Shown here: piece by piece, positions 6,175 through 12,186 of the stretch | Position numbering within the stretch: the first letter of the stretch is position 1 | Layout: each line of letters opens with the position of its first letter | DNA from: Eubacteriales Family XIII. Incertae Sedis bacterium | GTDB taxonomy: Bacteria; Bacillota; Clostridia; Peptostreptococcales; Anaerovoracaceae | NCBI GenBank assembly: GCA_031276775.1 | Contig: JAISML010000226.1 | Span: 1-12,262 of the forward strand | Direction of reading: 5' to 3' | DNA: 12,262 bases | Translations under genes and position numbers: made by a program | The notes under the pieces: generated by a model | Seen by the model: the letters and a program-made list of their open reading frames with translations, nothing else | Databases searched by the model: none | Told to the model about the DNA's origin: nothing

Positions 6175-7679
6175 CCCCTCCCCCCCCGCTTGCCCCGGAC
6201 CGGACAAACAACATCCGCTCCGTCCGGGGCGCGCACGTTCCGCTCCCTCTCTTTCCCGCCTTCCCCGCAGAGCCCGCGTGAACAGACGGAGGCGCGCGCC
6301 TCCGCAAGTGCGCCCACGATCTCTTCCATACGCATGGCGCGGGAACCTTTGACCAAATAAACATCGCCCGGCTTCGCCCATTCGGCGAGAAAATCGATCA
6401 CAGCCGCATTGTCCGCGAAATGCAACGTTTCCCCGGGACAGGCGCATGCCTCCCGCGCACCGAGATAGATATCCCTCGCTTTCTCTCCCACCGTGATCAG
6501 CAGATTTACGCCGGTTGCAGCCGCAAACCGCCCCACCTCCGCGTGCAGGGAAGGGGAACGGTCGCCCAGTTCATTCATGCCCGCCAATACCGCGATCCTG
6601 CGACGGCCGGCCACGGCCGTCAGATATTCCAGGGCGCTCCGCATCGACGCGGGTCCCGCATTGTAGGAGTCGTCTATGATCTTGATCCCGTCCCGTTCCA
6701 GCAATTGCAATCTGTGCGGCGTACGCGTCATGGATCGCAACAGTTCGGCCGCCCGATCCATGCCGACGCCCAATTCATGCAACACGGCGACCGCGAGCGC
6801 GGCGTTCAGACCGTTGTGGAGACCTGCCGCAGGCAAGGCAAACCGCACCGTTTCACCCCCGTGCGTCATCTGAAACGCGATCCCCGACTCCCCTGCGTAT
6901 TTCACTTCCGTCACACGAAAGTCGCAACGGAGATCCGTGCCTGCGGTCACACATCTGTAGGGACCGGTCGGCGCGTCCGCAAGCGCCCGCAGAAGCGGAT
7001 CGTCGCCGTTGACGACGAGGACGCCGTCCTCATCCAAAAAGGTTGTTATCTCCGCTTTCGCGCGGAAGATGCCGTCGTCGCCGTCAAAATTCTCCCGGTG
7101 GGACACACCCACATTGGAGATCACGGCGACGTCGGGACGGGCGATCTCCGCCAAACGTTCGATCTCCCCTTGCCGGCTCATTCCCATCTCCAAGATCAAA
7201 ACCTCCGTGTCCTCGTCCATTTCAAAGATCGTCCGGGGCACGCCGATGTGATTGTTGTAGTTCTTGTCCGTCCAAACGGTTCTGCGCAAAGCGCCGCAGA
7301 CGAAAGCGATCATATCTTTCAGCGAGGTCTTGCCGACGCTGCCCGTCACGCCGACGGTCGTCGGATCGATGAGACGACGGTAATATGCCGCCAACGCCTG
7401 ATAGGCGATCAAGGTGTCGGGCACCCCGATCACGGCTCCGCCGAAATCCTCCGGCGCCGCATCGGGTTTTGAAACCACGATCGCCCCGCAACCGCGCCGG
7501 GCAACCTGTGAAAGAAAATCATGCGCGTCGAAACGCTTTCCGCGCAAAGCGAAGAACAGATTGCCCCGGGCAACCGTCCGCGAATCGGACGAAACGCCGC
7601 AATACGTATCGCCGTCCCGTCCCGCAAGCAGTCTGCCGCCCACGGCTTTTGCCGTTTCTCCGATGCTCAATGCCTTCAA
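6171..7679 (-). CDS. murF: UDP-MurNAc-tripeptide--D-alanyl-D-alanine ligase MurF
   Basis: MurF completes the pentapeptide precursor by adding D-Ala-D-Ala with ATP. The N-terminal domain begins MKALSIGETAKAVGG. The central P-loop is VTGSVGKTSLKDM with Lys117, followed by NYNNHIGVPRTI, LILEMGMSRQGEIERL and VISNVGVSH. The C-terminal domain has IIDDSYNAGPASM, LAGMNELGDRS and LVKGSRAMRMEEIV. The start is TTG at 7679, with GGAG 6 nt upstream. At 502 residues it is longer than the usual 450-460. The extra length is a tail of about 42 residues after EEIVGALAEA that is low in complexity, rich in Gly and Arg, has three Cys, and ends in KRGGRG encoded by a G8 tract. The stop overlaps the mraY start (ATGA). 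It follows the PBP gene directly, without murE. Confidence 0.97.
   Translation of the reverse strand: MKALSIGETAKAVGGRLLAGRDGDTYCGVSSDSRTVARGNLFFALRGKRFDAHDFLSQVARRGCGAIVVSKPDAAPEDFGGAVIGVPDTLIAYQALAAYYRRLIDPTTVGVTGSVGKTSLKDMIAFVCGALRRTVWTDKNYNNHIGVPRTIFEMDEDTEVLILEMGMSRQGEIERLAEIARPDVAVISNVGVSHRENFDGDDGIFRAKAEITTFLDEDGVLVVNGDDPLLRALADAPTGPYRCVTAGTDLRCDFRVTEVKYAGESGIAFQMTHGGETVRFALPAAGLHNGLNAALAVAVLHELGVGMDRAAELLRSMTRTPHRLQLLERDGIKIIDDSYNAGPASMRSALEYLTAVAGRRRIAVLAGMNELGDRSPSLHAEVGRFAAATGVNLLITVGEKARDIYLGAREACACPGETLHFADNAAVIDFLAEWAKPGDVYLVKGSRAMRMEEIVGALAEARASVCSRGLCGEGGKERERNVRAPDGADVVCPVRGKRGGRG
6180..6187 (-). repeat. G8 homopolymer at the end of murF
   Basis: Eight consecutive G on the minus strand are followed by AGGGGATGA, which carries both the mraY Shine-Dalgarno sequence and the ATGA overlap. 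Gain of one G, or a -1 ribosomal shift here, would put murF in frame with mraY. Confidence 0.9.
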
Positions 7680-7798
7680 CGTTTTCTCCGTTCTCCGTCA
7701 ATCCGCCGCCGACTTCCGCCGCAGCTACCCGCCACGCATCCCGCCACGCATTCCGCCGCAGGTACAAGCCACCCGATCCGACCGGCAATCTTCGCCGA
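7680..7798 (-). other. Non-coding gap between PBP gene and murF
   Basis: This 119-nt gap is the largest inside the operon and sits where murE is found in many Gram-positive dcw clusters. No murE remnant could be recognised in translation and no clear -10/-35 pair is visible. It holds a degenerate GGCGG-rich tandem array and the Shine-Dalgarno sequence of murF. Confidence 0.7.
7701..7760 (-). repeat. Degenerate GGCGG-rich tandem repeat upstream of murF
   Basis: Two adjacent 12-mers, CCGCCACGCATC (plus strand 7729-7740) and CCGCCACGCATT (7741-7752), are flanked by related units built on CCGCCG. On the minus strand this gives a run of GGCGG(A/G) units. It also spells an eight-codon mini-ORF, MRGGMRGG (7725-7751). 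That mini-ORF has no usable ribosome binding site and is probably a by-product of the repeat. Confidence 0.7.
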
Positions 7799-9835
7799 TC
7801 ACTCACTGTACAGATACACGGTTCCGCCTTTGTCGATGGAACCCTCCGCTTTGGGATACTGATCCACGACCGTGAAATCCTCCTCGGATTTGGAACCCTG
7901 CACCGAATAATTCAATTGCAGGGAGAGCAGGATGCCCTCCGCTTCGCTCACGGGTTTTCCGACGAGCGAAGGCAGGATGATCTTGGCGTCCTGCTGCGCG
8001 GCTTTCTCTTCATCCGTGTATTGCGGTTTGATATTCAAATACCGGAGAATGGCCTCGGTGATCTCCCGCACGGCCGGTCCCGCCGTGGTGCTGCCGTATT
8101 CCCCGACGCGGGGATTGTCCGCCACCACGAGCACCACAAACCGCGGATCGTCCATGGGGGCGATCGACACCATGGAACCGACGATGTCCGTCGTCGAGTA
8201 CCGGCCGTCTATGAGTTTCTGCGCCGTTCCCGTCTTGCTGCCTATCCGGTAGCCCGGAACCTTCCCCACCTGTCCGCCCGCGTCATTGGTCACATATTCC
8301 ATGATGCTTTTCACTTCATCCGCAGTCTGCTTCGAGATCACCTGCCGGAGTATCTCCGTCGGGAATTCCTGTATGATGTTTCCCTCATCGTCGCTGAGCG
8401 CCTTTACGATCCGCGGCTTCAGGAGATTTCCGCCGTTGGCGATGGCGCACACGGCGCCGGCCATTTCGATGGGTGTGACGTTCAGTCCCATGCCAAAGGA
8501 CATGGTGGCCAAACCCACGGGACCGGAACGCCGTTTGTCCTGTATCAGCGGGACGGCCTCCGCAGGCAGATCGACGCCCGTTCTGTCCGTCATGCCGAAC
8601 AGCTCGAGATACTGATAGAATTTATCGTAGCCCATCTTCTGGATGACCTGCATCATGGCCGGATTGCAGGAATTTCCGACCGCCTGCGCCACGGTCTGCG
8701 TGCCGTGCGCGCGCGGGTAATACCAACATTTGATGTTCCGATCCTCCACCTGATAGGAACCTTGGCAGGTGACGGCGGTATCGGGCGTGACGGCGCCCGT
8801 TTCAAAGCCGGATGATATGGTGATCAGCTTGAACACGGAACCCGGCTCATACAGATCGCTGACGACCGGATTGCGCCACATGGCATTGAGATATTCCGCC
8901 TTTTGCTCATCGGTCAGTTGGGCGAACGCGGCGCGCGACTGTTCGTCCAAAGGCATACCCGCATTGTTCGGATCGAATTCCGGATAGGAAGCCATCGCCA
9001 GGATATCCCCGTTCTTCGGATCCATGACGATGCACTCCACTTTGTCGGAACGCGTGGTTTCATAAGCTTTCGCGATGCTTTCCTCCACATAATACTGAAT
9101 GGTTTCGTCTATGGTGAGCACCACGTTGCGTCCGTCAATCTGCGTATGGGTCTCCTGTTCCCCGTCGATCAGCGGATTTCCGCGCCGATCCGTACTCCCG
9201 ATCCGCCGCCCGGCGAGTCCCGTGAGGTATTGATTGTACGCCAACTCGACGCCGCTTTGCCCTTTGCCCTCCCCGTTCAAACTTCCGATGGCATGCGAGG
9301 CAAAGGCGCCCAACGGATATTGCCGCTTGGACGTGTCCTCCACCTCGATGATCTCTATTCCGTATTCCTTGATACCCGCGCGAATCACATCCATCTGATC
9401 CTTGTTTACGTCTTTCGCAATGCTGATCCGGCTGGTTTCGGCTTGCATCTTCGCCAGGATCTCATCCCGGCTGACGCCCAAGGCGCCGGAGAGGATGTCG
9501 GCGGCGGCGAGCCGTTGCCGCTCTTTCTCCTTGGGATCGTCATTTGTCTTATCGATCGGTTTGAGCCTGATGAATACGCGATAGTTTCCTACGCTCACTG
9601 CGAGCGTCCGCATGTTCCGATCCAAGATCGCGCCGCGTTTCGCGGGGATGACTTCATCTTTCACGCGGGTTTCCATCGCCTTGCTCGCATACACATCGGC
9701 TTTCACGATTTGAATCCATCCGATTCGAAGCGCAAGGACGGCAAACAGAAGAACGATTACCGCGAACGCGACAATCATCCTCTTCCGCATCCGATCCGGG
9801 CCGACTGCGGTTTGGGATCTTCCGCTACGCGCCAT
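7799..9835 (-). CDS. ftsI: Class B penicillin-binding protein with one PASTA domain (SpoVD/FtsI type)
   Basis: This is the septal D,D-transpeptidase that cross-links glycan strands made by FtsW. The 678 residues have a short cytoplasmic N-terminus, one membrane helix (about 20-42), and the PBP dimerisation domain with RGAILDRN (67-74). The transpeptidase domain carries the catalytic motifs SVFK (Ser333, Lys336), SCN (389-391) and KTGT (534-537). A single PASTA domain follows (about 619-678, from IILPSLVGKPVSEAEG to the end). One PASTA domain resembles B. subtilis SpoVD, whereas PBP2B has two. In a cluster with a single class B gene it is likely the general division enzyme. The ATG at 9835 overlaps ftsL by 11 nt and has AAGGAG 7 nt upstream. 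All catalytic residues are present, so it should be active and beta-lactam sensitive. Confidence 0.97.
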   Translation of the reverse strand: MARSGRSQTAVGPDRMRKRMIVAFAVIVLLFAVLALRIGWIQIVKADVYASKAMETRVKDEVIPAKRGAILDRNMRTLAVSVGNYRVFIRLKPIDKTNDDPKEKERQRLAAADILSGALGVSRDEILAKMQAETSRISIAKDVNKDQMDVIRAGIKEYGIEIIEVEDTSKRQYPLGAFASHAIGSLNGEGKGQSGVELAYNQYLTGLAGRRIGSTDRRGNPLIDGEQETHTQIDGRNVVLTIDETIQYYVEESIAKAYETTRSDKVECIVMDPKNGDILAMASYPEFDPNNAGMPLDEQSRAAFAQLTDEQKAEYLNAMWRNPVVSDLYEPGSVFKLITISSGFETGAVTPDTAVTCQGSYQVEDRNIKCWYYPRAHGTQTVAQAVGNSCNPAMMQVIQKMGYDKFYQYLELFGMTDRTGVDLPAEAVPLIQDKRRSGPVGLATMSFGMGLNVTPIEMAGAVCAIANGGNLLKPRIVKALSDDEGNIIQEFPTEILRQVISKQTADEVKSIMEYVTNDAGGQVGKVPGYRIGSKTGTAQKLIDGRYSTTDIVGSMVSIAPMDDPRFVVLVVADNPRVGEYGSTTAGPAVREITEAILRYLNIKPQYTDEEKAAQQDAKIILPSLVGKPVSEAEGILLSLQLNYSVQGSKSEEDFTVVDQYPKAEGSIDKGGTVYLYSE

Positions 9836-10409
9836 AAGCTTTCTCCTTGATGAACTGCGCCAGCTCGATCGGTTGTATTTCGACTTCCTCCAGATATTTC
9901 AGTTGGTTCCCGCCCGGATAGATCATGCCCAATTCACCTGCGGCCCGCTGTTTGATCGTTTCGATGTTGCGTCCCCGCTCGATCGCCAAATTCAGACTCT
10001 CGATCTCCTCTCCGATCACCGAGATCCGCGCATTGGCGCGATTGATATCCTTTTGTACGGAAGCGCCGTAAGCCGTCAAAAATATGACGCCGAGGAACAT
10101 CGCTCCGATGACGGCGACGGCGGCGATCATGCGAAGCTGTTCGACCGCAGTCATCCGTATGAGATGCGAGCCGCGGACGGAAACCGCAACGGGACGCGCC
10201 GCCGCGCCGGATTTCGGAACCGCAACGGGACGCGCCGCCGCGCCGGGTTGCGGAACCGCAAGCGGTTGCCGCGCGGTTCCCGTGCGCGCACCGGTCACGC
10301 GCCGCGTGCGCGCGCCGTTTATGCCGCGCAGGTAGGTTTCCGCTTCCGCCTCGTATCTCTCGTCCCGGAGAACCCGCGCCGTATTTGTTTGTCCTGTCGC
10401 TCTTGCCAT
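9825..10409 (-). CDS. ftsL: FtsL/DivIC-type cell division protein
   Basis: This is a bitopic divisome protein of 194 residues. A long cytoplasmic N-terminus (1-92) is followed by a membrane helix (about 93-117), a coiled-coil-prone stretch (about 118-150) and the FtsL/DivIC-type motif IKQRAAGELGMIYPG (152-166). Assignment as FtsL rests on this topology and on its place between rsmH and the PBP gene. The cytoplasmic part is much longer than in typical FtsL (about 110-120 residues in total). It holds a 12-residue tandem repeat of the type P(V/L)AVPxxGAAAR at about 49-76. The ATG at 10409 is 18 nt after the rsmH stop, with GGGAG 10 nt upstream. It overlaps the next gene by 11 nt, so stoichiometric translation with the PBP is likely. 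Confidence 0.9.
   Translation of the reverse strand: MARATGQTNTARVLRDERYEAEAETYLRGINGARTRRVTGARTGTARQPLAVPQPGAAARPVAVPKSGAAARPVAVSVRGSHLIRMTAVEQLRMIAAVAVIGAMFLGVIFLTAYGASVQKDINRANARISVIGEEIESLNLAIERGRNIETIKQRAAGELGMIYPGGNQLKYLEEVEIQPIELAQFIKEKAYGA
10182..10261 (-). repeat. 36-bp tandem repeat within ftsL
   Basis: Two copies of a 29-bp identical core (10182-10210 and 10218-10246), each followed by a 7-bp spacer, give a 36-bp period. A third partial copy starts at 10254. The period is a multiple of three, so the array adds 12-residue units to the cytoplasmic tail of FtsL without breaking the frame. Confidence 0.92.
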
Positions 10410-10427
10410 AGCCTGCCCGCTCCCGCC

Positions 10428-11393
10428 TCACAATTTTTCGATTATCCGCAACTTTGCGCTCCTTGCCCTGTGATTTTCCGCAAGTTCCGTTTCGTCCGCA
10501 ATGATGGGCCGTCTGTTGACCCGTCTTGCGTCCGGCGTTTTCCCGCAGACGCACACCGGCAAATCCGGAGGACATTCACAGGGCGTTTCCCTCCCGCGAA
10601 ACACATCTTTGACGATCCGATCCTCCAGCGAGTGGAACGTAATGACCGCCAAACGTCCGCCGGGGGAAAGAACGTCCACAAAATCTCCGACAGCCCGCTC
10701 CAATATCCGCAACTCCCCGTTCACCTCGATTCGAAGCGCCTGAAAGCACCGCTTCGCGGGATGGGGACCGGTTCTTCTCGCCGATGCCGGTATCGCCGCT
10801 TTGATGATGTCGGTCAGCGCGCCCGTGGTGCGCACGGGTTCTTTTTCCCTTGCGCGAATGATGAAAGCCGCGATGCGGGAAGCCCACCGTTCTTCACCGT
10901 ATTCCCGGAAGACGCGGGTGAGCGCGCCCGCGTCGTAGGTGTTCACCACCTGCTCCGCAGTCAGCGCCTTTTCGTCCCGCGCATCCATCCGCATGTCCAA
11001 TGGCGCGTCATTCCTGTACGAAAATCCCCGCTCGGGATTGTCCAACTGATAGGATGAAACACCGAGATCCAAGAGCGCTCCGTCGATGGCGGCGACGCCG
11101 TTCTCACGCAGTATCTCCTTTATGTCGCCAAAATCGCCCTGGCGCAGGATCCGCCCGCAGACATAGCCGCTCAACGTTTTGCCGGCTGCCTCGATGGCAT
11201 CCCGGTCCTTGTCGATTCCCAACAGCAGCCCCCCGGCGGAGAGTTTCCCGCAAATCAGCGCAGCGTGACCGCCGCCGCCCAAGGTTCCGTCCGCATATAC
11301 CCCGTCCGGCCGAATCCTCAAACCGTCGGCGACCGCCCCGGCGAGAACCGGCGCGTGTTCGTATGCTGCGCCGTTCCGCCCGGACTCCCTCAT
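10428..11393 (-). CDS. rsmH: 16S rRNA (cytosine-1402-N4) methyltransferase RsmH (MraW)
   Basis: This SAM-dependent enzyme methylates N4 of C1402 in the decoding centre of 16S rRNA. The 321 residues begin with EHAPVLAGAV. They carry the SAM loop GTLGGGGH (36-43), GIDKDRDA (59-66), DLGVSS (109-114), RGFSY then LDMRMD (122-137), HPAKRCFQALRIEVNGEL (211-228) and ITFHSLEDR (251-259). Four cysteines near the C-terminus (272, 274, 281, 283) follow the familiar CxCPxxxPxCxC pattern. The length matches the family (about 310). The ATG at 11393 overlaps the mraZ stop by 4 nt, the usual coupling of this pair. Confidence 0.98.
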   Translation of the reverse strand: MRESGRNGAAYEHAPVLAGAVADGLRIRPDGVYADGTLGGGGHAALICGKLSAGGLLLGIDKDRDAIEAAGKTLSGYVCGRILRQGDFGDIKEILRENGVAAIDGALLDLGVSSYQLDNPERGFSYRNDAPLDMRMDARDEKALTAEQVVNTYDAGALTRVFREYGEERWASRIAAFIIRAREKEPVRTTGALTDIIKAAIPASARRTGPHPAKRCFQALRIEVNGELRILERAVGDFVDVLSPGGRLAVITFHSLEDRIVKDVFRGRETPCECPPDLPVCVCGKTPDARRVNRRPIIADETELAENHRARSAKLRIIEKL

Positions 11394-11830
11394 GTCTGCT
11401 CTCTGTTTTCGCGCATCTTGCGCAGGAGATTCCTCGGCTTCATCTCGTGACTGCTCATCTTGCCGTCAAATATCTCCTTGCCCCAAATCTCTATCCTGTT
11501 GCCGAACCCCACGTTCACCATTTCCCGCCGAATCCCCGCGTACTTGATATAATCCTGCGGAAGCGTTATGCGCCCCTGCCTGTCGATGTCACACTCCTTT
11601 GAATTGGCGTAGAAAAAAAGCCTGAAATCGTGCGCTTTTTCGTCCTCGTCCGAAAAACTTCCGAGATACTCATTCATGAAATGCTGCCATTCCGCATCCG
11701 TGTAGAGATACAAACAATCGTCCAAACCTTTTGCGAGCACGCATTGGGTTCCCAATTCGTGGCGAAATTTGGCGGGGATGATGCATCGCCCTTTTTCGTC
11801 TATTAAATTCGCGTAATTCCCTCTGAACAT
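11390..11830 (-). CDS. mraZ: Transcriptional regulator MraZ
   Basis: MraZ is a DNA-binding protein of the SpoVT/AbrB-like double-psi barrel class that regulates its own dcw operon. From the ATG at 11830 it has 146 residues beginning MFRGNYANLIDEKGRCIIPA, exactly where the family begins (about 143 residues in Bacillus). The two half-barrel signatures DEKGR (11-15) and DRQGR (83-87) are both present. A TTG at 11857 gives nine extra residues and has the better Shine-Dalgarno sequence (GGAGG, 8-nt spacing), while the ATG has GAGG with 6 nt. I prefer the ATG on family alignment, but the TTG cannot be ruled out. It is the first gene of the operon, with a promoter and G-rich direct repeats immediately upstream, and it overlaps rsmH by 4 nt. 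Confidence 0.95.
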   Translation of the reverse strand: MFRGNYANLIDEKGRCIIPAKFRHELGTQCVLAKGLDDCLYLYTDAEWQHFMNEYLGSFSDEDEKAHDFRLFFYANSKECDIDRQGRITLPQDYIKYAGIRREMVNVGFGNRIEIWGKEIFDGKMSSHEMKPRNLLRKMRENREQT

Positions 11831-11865
11831 CGAATGCCTCACGACCTGCGGAGCCAAAGATGTTC

Positions 11866-11885
11866 CCTCCGCTATCCTCTACTTT
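11866..11885 (-). promoter_or_regulatory. Candidate MraZ boxes (two 10-bp direct repeats)
   Basis: The minus strand reads AAAGTAGAGG followed at once by ATAGCGGAGG, identical at 7 of 10 positions. MraZ proteins are known to bind G-rich direct repeats with about 10-bp phasing in front of mraZ. Here the repeats overlap the proposed -10 and the GGAGG, so binding would block transcription initiation. The match to a known box is inferred from memory of the family. Confidence 0.45.
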
Positions 11886-11909
11886 ACACCTGTGAATAGG
11901 AATTTTCAA
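11881..11909 (-). promoter_or_regulatory. Promoter of mraZ and the dcw operon
   Basis: TTGAAA (11904-11909) as -35 matches TTGACA at 5 of 6. After an exact 17-nt spacer comes TAAAGT (11881-11886) as -10, matching at 4 of 6. An A-rich tract on the minus strand (11945-11963) lies upstream and could aid RNA polymerase binding. Transcription would start near 11874. Confidence 0.6.
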
Positions 11910-11926
11910 GATGATTTGCTTAATTT

Positions 11927-11940
11927 GTGGATCAGTCCAC
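11927..11940. repeat. Small palindrome GTGGA-N4-TCCAC
   Basis: Five-bp arms flank a 4-nt centre about 18 bp upstream of the mraZ -35 element, next to the A/T-rich tract. It could be an operator half-site pair. It is a weak terminator candidate on the plus strand because the T-tract starts several bases after the stem. Confidence 0.3.
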
Positions 11941-11983
11941 CATAGATTTTGTTTTTTTGTTTCTTACGATCATGTTACAGGCG

Positions 11984-12010
11984 CATTCCAACAATATGTT
12001 GTATGGAATG
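11984..12010. repeat. 27-bp imperfect palindrome, operator-like
   Basis: CATTCCAACAA (11984-11994) and TTGTATGGAATG (11999-12010) form complementary 11-bp arms with one extra A in the right arm and a 4-nt centre (TATG). No T-tract follows on either strand, so a terminator is unlikely. The length and symmetry fit a binding site for a dimeric regulator or a cruciform/hairpin element. Confidence 0.6.
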
Positions 12011-12018
12011 TATGTTCG
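12005..12018. promoter_or_regulatory. LexA-like (Gram-positive SOS) box
   Basis: GGAATGTATGTTCG compares with the Firmicutes SOS box CGAACRNRYGTTCG. The right half GTTCG is perfect and the central bases fit R-N-R-Y. The left half differs at the first base and at the C of GAAC. It overlaps the right arm of the 27-bp palindrome. Confidence 0.3.
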
Positions 12019-12158
12019 CACACCAAATGCGCAGACCGGGCTGTGCGGAAATCAGTCTGCCGGCGTCGCCCGGAAGTCCGTCGCCCGCCAACCGCCCGGA
12101 TCCGAAATCCGTGGCGGTCCGTTTTTGGCCGAAGGAGACGCGGATGCGGAAAAAGATG

Positions 12159-12186
12159 TTTAAAAAGCGGGATTCCGGGGTATAAT
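12159..12186 (+). promoter_or_regulatory. Outward-facing promoter near the right edge
   Basis: A perfect TATAAT (12181-12186) is preceded by TTTAAA (4 of 6 to TTGACA) with a 16-nt spacer. It reads to the right, away from mraZ, with a start near 12193. The transcribed part within the window can fold locally: TGCGC (12204-12208) with GCGCA (12242-12246), enclosing CGAA-GACT-TTCG (12228-12239). The gene it serves lies outside the window. Confidence 0.5.

Noticed and set aside
5200..6360. Long plus-strand open frame antisense to mraY and murF
   Set aside because: It lies opposite well-recognised genes, is full of Arg, His and Gln as expected for a shadow frame in G+C-rich DNA, and shows no family motif.
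6174..6447. N-terminal extension of mraY
   Set aside because: The open frame upstream of 6174 overlaps murF out of frame, is Arg/Gly-rich and non-homologous. The ATG at 6174 has a strong ribosome binding site and the family start.
7385..8815. 476-codon plus-strand open frame opposite murF and the PBP gene
   Set aside because: It runs across the gene boundary antisense to catalytic motifs of the PBP, with shadow-frame composition and no recognisable domain.
11546..11553. TGATATAAT on the plus strand inside mraZ
   Set aside because: It encodes the conserved DYIKYA stretch on the other strand, has no -35 (G+C-rich at the expected place) and would drive only antisense RNA.
11896..11930. Sigma-H-like promoter (ATAGGAATT) on the plus strand
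   Set aside because: The -35 match is good, but the nearest -10-like sequence has a 13-nt spacer and a mismatch at the key G. It points away from mraZ, and no gene follows for over 300 nt.
11927..11958. Intrinsic terminator on the plus strand (GTGGA/TCCAC stem plus T7)
   Set aside because: The stem has only 5 bp, the T-run starts 11 nt after it, and there is no plus-strand gene upstream to terminate.
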